A stretch of DNA of 64,000 nucleotides from a virus. How positions within the stretch are numbered: the first letter of the stretch is position 1; the number at the start of each line of letters is the position of its first letter. Below the pieces are notes generated by a model. It saw nothing but the letters and a program-made list of their open reading frames with translations, did not search any database and was not told the DNA's origin. Positions 1 through 7,374 of the stretch are shown piece by piece. A program made the translations under genes and the position numbers. The DNA lies in the IMG/VR virus record IMGVR_UViG_3300010885_020782, positions 1 to 64,000 of that record; one strand, given 5' to 3'.

Positions 1-123
1 ACCACCAGCAGAAGAACCTCCTGCTGAAGAACCACCAGCAGAAGAACCTCCTGCTGAAGAACCACCAGCAGAAGAACCTCCTGCTGAAGAACCACCAGCA
101 GAAGAACCTCCTGCTGAAGAACC
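1..123 (+). repeat. 30-bp tandem repeat encoding PPAEE units
   Basis: Four essentially identical 30-bp units run head to tail from the window edge and probably continue to the left. Read in the frame of the gene that contains them, each unit encodes two PPAEE pentapeptides with alternating synonymous codons (cca cca gca / cct cct gct). The result is an extended, acidic, proline-rich linker. Such arrays readily change copy number by slippage or recombination. Confidence 0.95.
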
Positions 124-775
124 TACACAAGAAGAAGTTGTTGATACTGCTGTAGAAGATGCACTCGATGACGGAGAAATTACATCTGAGGATGCTGAAG
201 AGATTTTAGATGCACTAAATGCAGACGGAGAAATCACATCTGAAGAAGTTAATAATCTTTCAGATGCTCTTGCTGCTGATGGAAAGTTGACAGAGGCTGA
301 AAAAGACCTCATTGCAGATGCTCTTATTGAGTCAGTTGCTCCTGGGGATATTCTTACAAAAGAGCAGATTCAAGATGCTGGAATCGAGTATCAAGACTTA
401 CCAGCAGAGACCCCCGTTGAGGTTAGGCAAGATGAAAACGGTAATGAAGTTGTTATTACTGCTGAAGTTGCAGCAGCACTAGAGGTGCTTGCAAATCCTG
501 TAGAATTACTGTCTACTATGTTTGACGACCCTGCTAAAGCACTACTTGCTTTAGGCAGTATCGGTGCTGATATGTCAGATGAAGAAAGAAAAGAAGCAAC
601 TGACATGGTTGTTGCAACTGTTGTAGCAGCGGGTGCTGCTATGAATGCAGTCGGTGCAGCAGCAGGAGCGGCTGGGAGTTCTAGCGGAAGCGGCTCAGGT
701 AGCGGTGGTGGAAGTTCTGGTGGCGGAGGTTCATCAGGAGATAGCAAAGGCGTTAGAAGGAGACCAAAGCCATGA
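2..775 (+). CDS. Acidic repeat protein with EF-hand-like segments, 5' partial
   Basis: The reading frame is open from the left edge, so the true start lies outside the window; 257 residues are visible. The order is: PPAEE linker (residues 1-41), then three roughly 19-residue repeats with the pattern ADGEITSEE...L (about residues 55-105), an Ala/Glu-rich helical part, and a Gly/Ser-rich tail ending in a basic RRRPKP. The repeats resemble degenerate EF-hand or TerB-like acidic loops, with D and G at loop positions 5 and 6, I/L at 8 and often E at 12, but position 1 is usually Ala. Calcium binding is therefore only a guess. It overlaps the next gene by ATGA, so the two are probably translated together. 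Lying just before the terminase genes, it may be a virion or packaging-associated protein, but no family was recognised. Confidence 0.8.
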   Translation, partial: PPAEEPPAEEPPAEEPPAEEPPAEEPPAEEPPAEEPPAEEPTQEEVVDTAVEDALDDGEITSEDAEEILDALNADGEITSEEVNNLSDALAADGKLTEAEKDLIADALIESVAPGDILTKEQIQDAGIEYQDLPAETPVEVRQDENGNEVVITAEVAAALEVLANPVELLSTMFDDPAKALLALGSIGADMSDEERKEATDMVVATVVAAGAAMNAVGAAAGAAGSSSGSGSGSGGGSSGGGGSSGDSKGVRRRPKP

Positions 776-954
776 AGAAGTTATTTAAAGACATGATTGA
801 CCAACTATGGACACTACTAGGTATGTTTATTGCGTGGGTAGTTCTTGATGGTTCAGCAAAGACAATAGTGGGTTATGCAATTATTGGAACCCTTATTGCC
901 TGGGCTATTACATACTCAATAAGAAATCCAAAAGAAGACGACGCCGAGGACTAA
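772..954 (+). CDS. Small two-helix membrane protein
   Basis: A 60-residue protein with two predicted hydrophobic segments (about residues 13-25 and 31-48) separated by a short DGSAK turn, and a charged C-terminus rich in Asp and Glu. Its ATG overlaps the stop of the preceding gene (ATGA), which suggests coupled translation. The topology resembles a small phage membrane protein. A holin-like role is conceivable because no other lysis gene is visible, but nothing specific supports it. No family was recognised. Confidence 0.7.
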   Translation: MKKLFKDMIDQLWTLLGMFIAWVVLDGSAKTIVGYAIIGTLIAWAITYSIRNPKEDDAED

Positions 955-1011
955 TACCGTCTGTTTTTAAGTTATTCTATATATAGTGAATCAACTATAT
1001 ATGGAGAGATA

Positions 1012-1485
1012 ATGGACGAGCAATTAACCGAGCAATACAAGACACTCATCGAGCCATTACTTCCGCTGGCTAAAAAAGCATATGGCTCAAGGACGCAAAA
1101 TACTCCCGCCCATGAGGCTAGTCGAGAATATACACGATTATTAATTGAATTCCAATCTAAAGGTGGAAGCCTTCCTTCTCTAGCCAAGGCTCTCGATGTT
1201 GCATATCCAGGTCTACGCCGTCGTGTAATTATGGAAACAGTTTCAATTTCAGATATCAAACCAAAGCGTCGTGCTCATAGGTCAGAACTTCCAGCAGCCA
1301 TTGAAAGAGTTAAGACTGCAAAAGAAACTGGCGCTACCGAATATCACAGACAACTTGCTATTGAATATCAAAATGGTTTTTCACTTCAAGATTTAGCAAA
1401 AGGTTTAGGACTTAAATCTGCAACACCTCTCTACTATGGTGCACAGCGTGCTCTACAAAGGACTAATTCGTGGCTGACTCAATGA
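1012..1485 (+). CDS. HTH protein, candidate small terminase subunit
   Basis: A 157-residue basic protein preceded by a good ribosome site (GGAGAG six bases before ATG). Two helix-turn-helix-like segments are visible: SLPSLAKALDVAYPGLRRRV near residues 55-72, and SLQDLAKGLGLKSATPLYYG near residues 125-145. The central region is rich in Lys and Arg. It overlaps the start of the large terminase by 16 bases. Small terminases are DNA-binding proteins usually encoded directly upstream of the large subunit, so this is the best candidate. The assignment rests on position and HTH character rather than a recognised family. It could instead be a transcription factor. Confidence 0.55.
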   Translation: MDEQLTEQYKTLIEPLLPLAKKAYGSRTQNTPAHEASREYTRLLIEFQSKGGSLPSLAKALDVAYPGLRRRVIMETVSISDIKPKRRAHRSELPAAIERVKTAKETGATEYHRQLAIEYQNGFSLQDLAKGLGLKSATPLYYGAQRALQRTNSWLTQ

Positions 1486-2882
1486 TGGAAATTATTGCCA
1501 AACTTCCACCAGAAGAACGGGCAATAGCACTATCAGGATTAGACCCCGACCAACTTCTATGGGATTGGAGTATGTGGGGTCGCCCAGAACAATTACCACC
1601 TGATGGCAATTGGAATATTTGGATTTATCTTGCTGGTCGCGGTGCTGGAAAAACTCGTAGCGCTGCCGAATGGGTAAGAGAACAAGCAAAATATACAACT
1701 GAAGGTCAACGTCGTTTTGCGCTTGTTGCTCGTACTGCTGCTGACGTTCGTGACGTTATTGTTGAAGGTGAGTCAGGGATTATGAATGTGACTCCACCAA
1801 GTGAGCGTCCACTCTACGAACCATCAAAACGTCGCTTGACTTGGCCTAATGGAAATACTGCAACTTGTTTTACTGCTGATGAACCAGACTCACTTCGTGG
1901 ACCTCAGTTCACACACGCTTGGGGTGATGAGGTCGCTGCTTGGCGACAAACTCCAGATGCTGCTGGTATGACTGCGTTTGATAACTTGCGTGTGGGCACT
2001 CGTCTTGGAGCAAACCCACAAATTATGGTTACTACAACACCAAAACGTGTGCCTCTTCTCTACTCGCTGCTTGATGAAGCAAAGAAAAGTGGCAAAGTTG
2101 TTGTTAGTCGTGGAAGCACGATGGATAACCAAGGAAACCTTAGCGAAACTTATCTAGAAACAATTACTGGCGTTTATGCTGGAACTCGTCTTGCTGCTCA
2201 AGAACTTTATGGAGAAATGCTTGATTCAGTTGAAGGTGCTCTTTGGACTTTAGAAATGTTGGAATCAACTCGTATTTCACAGTTTCCACTACAAACACCA
2301 CTTCGTGTAATTGGTGTTGACCCATCAGTTGCTGAAAATCCACGGGATGAATGTGGAATTGTTGTTTGCGCTTCAACAGCAGAAAGAGATTTGTATAAGC
2401 GTCAAGCCTGGGTATTAGAAGATGCAACTATTCATGGCTCGCCTGAAGTATGGGCAAACAAAGTTGTTGAGATGGCTAGACGTTGGGGTGCTCCAGTCGT
2501 GGCTGAAGTAAACCAAGGTGGCGCACTTGTGCGTAATGCTATTAACTCTATTGACCCAAACATTAAAGTATTTGAAGTTCACTCTAAGCACGGCAAGGCT
2601 CTTCGTGCAGAGCCTATTGTTCTTGCTTATGAACAACAGCGTGTTCATCACGTTGGGTATATTGCAGAGTTAGAAGACCAGATGACATCTTGGATTCCAG
2701 GGGAAACAAGTAAGTCTCCTGACCGTGTTGATGCACTTGTTCACGCAATGACTGCGTTACTTATTAAACCACCACAAGGATTTATAGGCGGTAAATTAAC
2801 AGCAAAATCCCCCGCTGCTAGACGCATTCCAAATTGGAGAGGCGGCAACGGGGGAGGCGCTAGAGTTTTTAACCCTCGCTAA
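1470..2882 (+). CDS. terL: Terminase large subunit
   Basis: The 470-residue packaging motor threads genomic DNA into the procapsid and cuts concatemers. The ATPase domain shows Walker A AGRGAGKT (residues 55-62), Walker B ending WGDE (D153-E154) and a VTTTPKR coupling motif near 187-193. The RNase H-like nuclease domain starts with GVDPSVAENPRDECG (D284, E294) and ends with a third acidic motif in DRVDALVHAM near residue 415. The length is typical. The start is GTG at 1470 inside the preceding gene. The protein ends one base before the convergent HNH gene, leaving no room for a terminator between them. This is a confident family assignment. Confidence 0.97.
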   Translation: MADSMMEIIAKLPPEERAIALSGLDPDQLLWDWSMWGRPEQLPPDGNWNIWIYLAGRGAGKTRSAAEWVREQAKYTTEGQRRFALVARTAADVRDVIVEGESGIMNVTPPSERPLYEPSKRRLTWPNGNTATCFTADEPDSLRGPQFTHAWGDEVAAWRQTPDAAGMTAFDNLRVGTRLGANPQIMVTTTPKRVPLLYSLLDEAKKSGKVVVSRGSTMDNQGNLSETYLETITGVYAGTRLAAQELYGEMLDSVEGALWTLEMLESTRISQFPLQTPLRVIGVDPSVAENPRDECGIVVCASTAERDLYKRQAWVLEDATIHGSPEVWANKVVEMARRWGAPVVAEVNQGGALVRNAINSIDPNIKVFEVHSKHGKALRAEPIVLAYEQQRVHHVGYIAELEDQMTSWIPGETSKSPDRVDALVHAMTALLIKPPQGFIGGKLTAKSPAARRIPNWRGGNGGGARVFNPR

Positions 2883-3554
2883 TTACTTTACTGGAAATAC
2901 AGATATTGCTTTCTTAGGGCAACCTGTGTTGTATTTCTTTAGAGCATCTAGTTCTTTTTGGTCAACTGTTAAAGACCAACGAACTTTTATTGACACCCAG
3001 TTTGCAACATAAGTGCAAGCATATTCTTTTACTGTTGGCATCCACTCCGCTGGGTCTTGGTCAGATTTAGAACGATTTGATGAACCTGTAACAGCAATTA
3101 GATGACGAGGGTCAACCATATCGTTTGCATATTGTTGTCTTTTTAAGTCTGTCCAAGCAGATGCACCAGAGTCCCAAGATTCTGCAAGTGGCACCATGTG
3201 GTCAACATCTAACTTACCAGCATCAGTAACTTCAACATTGTCATAAATGCTTAGCCACTTTCCACCAGTCAATACACAGCCTTTATCAATTGTAGGTTTT
3301 ACAAGGGCCTCATCAATAATTACAGATTTGCGTGAATCGCAGCCAACTTGACCAGCACGAGAAATAGTAATCCAGTGCTTGAACTTTGTCCGAACATAAC
3401 CTGTGCGTGACTCAGTAGCAACTTTTAAAACTTTTATAGCAGCATCAGTAGAAGCATAAGTTGTTGCTTTGTCAGCCGCATTGGCTGGAGCAATTGAGAC
3501 TAGGCTTACTGCTAATACAGCATAAATAAACTTTTTCATCTTTTTTCCAATCAT
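2883..3554 (-). CDS. Signal-peptide HNH nuclease (GmrSD/DUF1524-like)
   Basis: A 223-residue protein with a clear N-terminal signal peptide: KKMKK, a hydrophobic core, then an APANA-A cleavage site near residue 27. The HNH core is visible as LDVDHMVPL (H119) and SSNRSKSDQDPAEWMP (N160), as in the C-terminal nuclease of GmrSD/DUF1524 proteins that actinobacteria often secrete. Four cysteines (72, 93, 180, 216) could form disulfides, consistent with export. The start at 3554 overlaps the primase stop (ATGA); an in-frame ATG at 3539 (MKKFIY) would also give a good signal peptide. A secreted nuclease is unusual cargo for a phage. It could degrade DNA outside the cell, or be a bacterial gene picked up by the phage. 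Confidence 0.85.
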   Translation of the reverse strand: MIGKKMKKFIYAVLAVSLVSIAPANAADKATTYASTDAAIKVLKVATESRTGYVRTKFKHWITISRAGQVGCDSRKSVIIDEALVKPTIDKGCVLTGGKWLSIYDNVEVTDAGKLDVDHMVPLAESWDSGASAWTDLKRQQYANDMVDPRHLIAVTGSSNRSKSDQDPAEWMPTVKEYACTYVANWVSIKVRWSLTVDQKELDALKKYNTGCPKKAISVFPVK

Positions 3555-6172
3555 CTAAATCGAGCAGCAATGCTCCAGTCTACATCCATAGGCACACCGC
3601 TAGGTATAGCACGAGGAACTAAAGAGCGACCTTTAACTATTGCATTAGCGCCAACTCCTTCAACTTGATACTGCTTTTCCACTAATCTACGGTGGAAAGC
3701 AATCTGTGTCATAGGGCGCTCACCGCGGTCATCACTCCATGCACGATATACAGTATAAAGAATCTTAAGTTGAACATTGACTCCTTCATTTTCATTAGTT
3801 TCTTCTGACATAAAGATACCAATTCTATCTTCGTTCTTACGGTAAACATCAGATGCTTCGCTAACTACACGACAAGTCCCAAGACCATCACGAGAACCAG
3901 AGCCAAGAACTTTAATAGCACCTTCAATCGCCCATGAAAGAACACCAGGAAGACCACCTTCAGGGTCAAAAATATATTCTTTTAATCCAGGGTCAGGATT
4001 TTCTGGAACTTTTAAGAAAGGAATTGGTCGTATACGACGCCACATTGCATCATCAGTGATGATAGGTCGGTGGTTAGTTGACACCCACAACTTTGCACGA
4101 GATTCAAATGTAAACGGCTTTTCTCCAGGAGAACGAGCAGATATTTCAGATGAACCAGTTAACTTCTTAACAGAGTTTTCTTTCAAACGCTCTGAGTCTG
4201 GAAGTTCATCAACCCATACAAGACGACGACCACGAAGTTCAGCCCAGTGATAAAGGTCTTGACCAGAGGACCTGCCATCATTTTGAGCAAGAATACTTGA
4301 GTCAAGTGGCCATGCATATTCTTTTGTACCAAGACATTTAACAATTGCCTCTACAAAAGTATTTTTACCAGAGCCTGGAGGACCATAAACCAAGAACATA
4401 ACATCGTAACGACGAGAACCAGTAAGAGAGTATCCAGCAGCACGCTGTAGCCAATCTTGATATTCCTTATCTCCATCAGTTGCAAAGTCTAAAAATTCTT
4501 CCCAACGAACATTGCGTTGACCTTTTACATACCCAACAGGCGCACGCTTTGTAATGTATAGGTCTGGTCTATTTCGCAAAAGTTCACCAGTGCGAAGGTC
4601 AATAACACCATTTCTTACGCCAAGTAGGTATTCATCCTTATCCCAGTCTTGGACAGGAAGAGTTACACGAGGGTCAGAGTTAGCCGCATCAATACCTGAA
4701 CGAAGACGAGCAATTGACTTACTTAAATTTGCCCATCGGATTGCTTCAGTTTGCTTATCCGCATCCGCATACTGAGTAGATTGCTTTGCAATAAGTGAAG
4801 GAATTCGTTTTGCTAATTCTCTAATTTCTAGTGCTTCAGGGTCTGGTCTCCAATATGTATCATCCCAATGAAACCAGCCGATACCAGGTGTGTAACGAAT
4901 AGAGTCTTCATATGTGTCAACTAAGCGACGTCCATTACCAATATCGGTGAATGAACGCATACCTTTTTGACCACCATCTTGAGGATTTACAGCATCAACA
5001 TCTCCAGGCAGGTCGTGAAGAGTATTTATAATAACCTCACCATAAGCAACGTCATCATTTTCTTGATACATAGGAACATCAGGTGGTCTAACAACGCCAG
5101 TCATTGGTTGAAGTTCTGTTCTCATCGAGTAGTCATCAGAGTTTTGCTTAATAATCTTTGCCTGAGACTCTTCTTGACTTTTATTAGCCCAGTTAAGTAA
5201 TCCAGGCCAAGACTGTTCACTAGTAAAATCACTCTTAGGATTTTTAAGAACAAATTCAATAGCACGACGAGTGTGCATTGTTACGCTATTAGGTCCTTCT
5301 AATGGCATAGGAGGTTTAACTTTTTCGTGATTAAAACGAATCATTAAAGTCTCAACAGCAAGTTTTCCTGCTTCAGTATCAATAGGGAATTTATTGGCTA
5401 GAGCGCAAGCAATTTGATAGAGACCGACAGCACGCTCGCCTTCTACAAGACCTTCTCCAAGCATCTTGTCAACATCAAGTTTTTTCTTATCAAACTCTAG
5501 GTCACCAAAAATTGACTCCCAATCTCCAGTGCCAACTTTTGTTCCAGAGCGAGAGTTACGCTTACGAATAAACTCTAAAAGTTGTTCTGGTGCTTCCGCC
5601 ATTTGCATCTCATGCGGACCCTTGCCCTCAACCCACTCATAACTAATTCCAGTAAAGTGTCGTGAAGGAGCAATAAGCACATAACCGTTGTGTTTAATAT
5701 CAATACCTTTTAGTCCAGCCTTATTTAGATTCCCGATAAGTTCTTCATCAGGGCTGCACTTGTAATACAAATGTCGTCCACGAACATTTTTACCGTTGTT
5801 CATGTATTGACCAGTTAATGCTTCAACTGTTGGTGGCAACGCGCCTTCAACTAAAGATTGGAATTTCTCAAATGACTCGACACCGCCAGAACGCGGGTCA
5901 ATATCAATTACAAGAAAACCAGATGGACGACAGTAAACGCCAACGTTGTAGTCAGGGTCTGAGTGCCACCAACTAGAAATCTTTGTTAGGTCTGATGTTG
6001 CAGCAGCATTCCATTGATTTATTGCAGGGTGCTTACCAATGTCTTTTGGTTCAGGATGAGAATTACCACAGGTGCATTTACCACTATTAATTCCATAGCA
6101 AGGAAGAATTTTCCAATTTTGGTATCCATACCATTCCGCAGAAGCGGCTAATTTATTAACGTCTTGGCTCAT
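3551..6172 (-). CDS. PrimPol-SF3 replicative primase-helicase
   Basis: An 873-residue fusion for replication initiation. The N-terminal part (about residues 10-210) is a bifunctional primase/polymerase domain with the catalytic DID in FLVIDIDPR (90-92) and GRHLYY / GIDIKHNGYVLIAPS motifs. The C-terminal part is a D5/P4-type superfamily 3 helicase: a D5_N-like region near 400-560, Walker A GPPGSGKNTF (about 597-606), Walker B RRLVWVDEL, sensor LWVSTNHRP and an arginine RRIRPIPF. Cys residues near the N-terminus (C25, C33, C35) are unusual additions. The gene overlaps both neighbours by ATGA. Family A polymerase lies 30 kb away in a separate cassette. Confidence 0.93.
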   Translation of the reverse strand: MSQDVNKLAASAEWYGYQNWKILPCYGINSGKCTCGNSHPEPKDIGKHPAINQWNAAATSDLTKISSWWHSDPDYNVGVYCRPSGFLVIDIDPRSGGVESFEKFQSLVEGALPPTVEALTGQYMNNGKNVRGRHLYYKCSPDEELIGNLNKAGLKGIDIKHNGYVLIAPSRHFTGISYEWVEGKGPHEMQMAEAPEQLLEFIRKRNSRSGTKVGTGDWESIFGDLEFDKKKLDVDKMLGEGLVEGERAVGLYQIACALANKFPIDTEAGKLAVETLMIRFNHEKVKPPMPLEGPNSVTMHTRRAIEFVLKNPKSDFTSEQSWPGLLNWANKSQEESQAKIIKQNSDDYSMRTELQPMTGVVRPPDVPMYQENDDVAYGEVIINTLHDLPGDVDAVNPQDGGQKGMRSFTDIGNGRRLVDTYEDSIRYTPGIGWFHWDDTYWRPDPEALEIRELAKRIPSLIAKQSTQYADADKQTEAIRWANLSKSIARLRSGIDAANSDPRVTLPVQDWDKDEYLLGVRNGVIDLRTGELLRNRPDLYITKRAPVGYVKGQRNVRWEEFLDFATDGDKEYQDWLQRAAGYSLTGSRRYDVMFLVYGPPGSGKNTFVEAIVKCLGTKEYAWPLDSSILAQNDGRSSGQDLYHWAELRGRRLVWVDELPDSERLKENSVKKLTGSSEISARSPGEKPFTFESRAKLWVSTNHRPIITDDAMWRRIRPIPFLKVPENPDPGLKEYIFDPEGGLPGVLSWAIEGAIKVLGSGSRDGLGTCRVVSEASDVYRKNEDRIGIFMSEETNENEGVNVQLKILYTVYRAWSDDRGERPMTQIAFHRRLVEKQYQVEGVGANAIVKGRSLVPRAIPSGVPMDVDWSIAARFR

Positions 6173-6393
6173 TCAGCACCACCAATAGAAACAGATTCTT
6201 GATTCAGTGAAAGCGAGTTAAACCAAGCATCCGCATCGTTAACAAGAATGTATACACGCTCTCTTCCCGTTTCTGTGGTGGTTTTAATGCCAGATAACTC
6301 TCCAGACCATATGGCTCTTGTAACTACTCGGGGCGGTATTCCGTATCTCATAGCAGTCGCTCTTACGCTAAGCCGTTTACTTGTCTGAAGCAT
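6169..6393 (-). CDS. Small excisionase-like winged HTH protein
   Basis: A 74-residue protein with a MerR/Xis-type DNA-binding pattern: LSVRATAMRYGIPPRVVTRAI is helix-turn-helix, followed by a wing-like GIKTTTETGRERVYILVNDADAWFNSL. Proteins of this type bind DNA as excisionases or as small regulators. No integrase was found in the window, so a regulator or replication-accessory role fits better than excision. It is preceded by an AAGGG ribosome site and heads the primase operon, overlapping it by ATGA. The intergenic region just upstream carries several inverted repeats that it might bind. Confidence 0.75.
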   Translation of the reverse strand: MLQTSKRLSVRATAMRYGIPPRVVTRAIWSGELSGIKTTTETGRERVYILVNDADAWFNSLSLNQESVSIGGAE

Positions 6394-6597
6394 TTATATG
6401 TTTACCCTTCTTCGCTTTACGGTTAAGGCCCAGAGTTTGACGAATTTGTGTCATTTCGTCAATATGAACCACTATACATCTTGAAGCCTTTTTAGGGGGC
6501 TTTGACTACAAAATTAGTCAACATTTAAGAATAGATAACAAAATGTTATGAAATAATTAGTTTCTAACTACCTACTATCTATTGTATTGGTGTACCT
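6394..6597. promoter_or_regulatory. Divergent intergenic region with three inverted repeats
   Basis: This 204-bp non-coding stretch separates the leftward primase operon from the rightward block. It holds a perfect 8-bp inverted repeat TTGACGAA/TTCGTCAA (6437-6444 and 6455-6462), a perfect 7-bp repeat TTGACTA/TAGTCAA (6502-6508 and 6515-6521) and a 7-bp repeat AACATTT/AAATGTT (6520-6526 and 6541-6547). The first two arms share a TTGAC start. The region must hold divergent promoters. An operator for the adjacent HTH protein or a replication origin for the adjacent primase are the two leading readings. Confidence 0.6.
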
Positions 6598-6942
6598 ATG
6601 TCTGAAGCAAATATGGTCTTTACTTCCGTTGTTGCCATCATTGGCGGGGTATCCCTTCTTATAGGGTTTTTATATTCTATGTATAAAATTGCAAAAAGGG
6701 TAGAAATGGCTATAGGGGTAGATGAAGAAGGGCGAACTCTATCAGAGAGAATGCATAAAGTTGAACATCAACTTTGGCCTAACGGAGGCTCCTCGCTAGC
6801 AGACCAAGTATCTAAAATTGAAATTAGTAATGAAAGAATTGCATCAGAGGTCGGCATTATGAAAGACCTAGTTATAGCAATGGTTGAGCCAAAGCCGTTA
6901 AAGGCTGTAAGAGCAGTTGGCTCAAAGAGAAAAAACTCTTAA
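6598..6942 (+). CDS. Membrane-anchored small protein with coiled coil
   Basis: A 114-residue protein with one N-terminal hydrophobic helix (about residues 8-27, VVAIIGGVSLLIGFLYSMY), a region with heptad character (about 45-90) and a basic C-terminus. This resembles the small membrane proteins (DUF2746-like) that occur in actinophages, sometimes near lysis genes. A holin or spanin-like role cannot be shown. No strong ribosome site is visible upstream, so the start is by position. It is the first gene of the rightward block after the divergent region. Confidence 0.7.
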   Translation: MSEANMVFTSVVAIIGGVSLLIGFLYSMYKIAKRVEMAIGVDEEGRTLSERMHKVEHQLWPNGGSSLADQVSKIEISNERIASEVGIMKDLVIAMVEPKPLKAVRAVGSKRKNS

Positions 6943-6997
6943 TTTTTAAAAAATAAAAATCTAACATATCTTCTCAAAAAAGCACTTTACCTGTTAT

Positions 6998-7047
6998 TGT
7001 TGTGGGTGTGGAATCTGGCTGACTTATCAGCAGGGTTCCCAACAACA
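6998..7047 (+). promoter_or_regulatory. Structured leader upstream of the HTH gene
   Basis: The 121-bp gap before the gene at 7064 can fold as two nested stems. The outer stem is TGTTGTGGG (6998-7006) against CCCAACAACA (7038-7047) with one bulged base; the inner hairpin is GCTGA/TCAGC (7018-7022 and 7027-7031) with a CTTA loop. The outer stem lies 16 bases before the start codon, just ahead of the ribosome site AGAGAGG. It may be an attenuator, an operator or a protein-binding site; no known riboswitch class was recognised. Confidence 0.35.
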
Positions 7048-7063
7048 TAGAGAGGTATGTAAT

Positions 7064-7372
7064 ATGAGTCTGGCAGAGAAGTTAAATAAGATAACCCCTT
7101 CCGCTCCAGGTCTTCCTTGCGGAATTGCAAAAATCCTTGCAGGTCTTGCAACAGAAGATAGAAAAGCCCTTGAAACCGTAATGGGTGTTCGCTCAGTTCC
7201 TGGTGGAATTTCTAATAGACAGGTCCACGAAATCCTTCTTGATGAAGGCTATGACATTGCTTTTGCATCAATTCGTTTACACCGCTCGCAGCAGTGCCGA
7301 TGCTATATCGGTAAGAATAGTGCTCGTCGTGTAGCAATCCAAAAAACTAAAACAAAAAGTGACGGTAACTAA
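7064..7372 (+). CDS. Small HTH DNA-binding protein
   Basis: A 102-residue protein in which EDRKALETVMGV is followed by SNRQVHEILLDEGYDIAFAS and then LHRSQQCRCY. This is the layout of actinophage helix-turn-helix proteins in which a 'which residue pattern fits which helper' helix is followed by an xHR...C.C tail. The C-terminus is basic. It has a good ribosome site (AGAGAGG) and ends two bases before the metallophosphoesterase, so the two form one unit. It could bind DNA as a regulator or terminase-like protein; the exact function is unknown. Confidence 0.65.
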   Translation: MSLAEKLNKITPSAPGLPCGIAKILAGLATEDRKALETVMGVRSVPGGISNRQVHEILLDEGYDIAFASIRLHRSQQCRCYIGKNSARRVAIQKTKTKSDGN

Positions 7373-7374
7373 TA

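Noticed and set aside
391-747. Long reverse frame over the first gene
   Set aside because: It is the antisense shadow of a Gly/Ser/Ala-rich coding sequence, lacks a ribosome site and is fully inside a supported gene.
6169-6393. Evidence for lysogeny from the excisionase-like protein
   Set aside because: No integrase or attachment-site-like sequence was found in the window; small winged HTH proteins also occur in lytic phages.
6486-6506. AAGCC...GGCTT as a rho-independent terminator
   Set aside because: The stem is only about five base pairs and the following T run is short, so it is not convincing.
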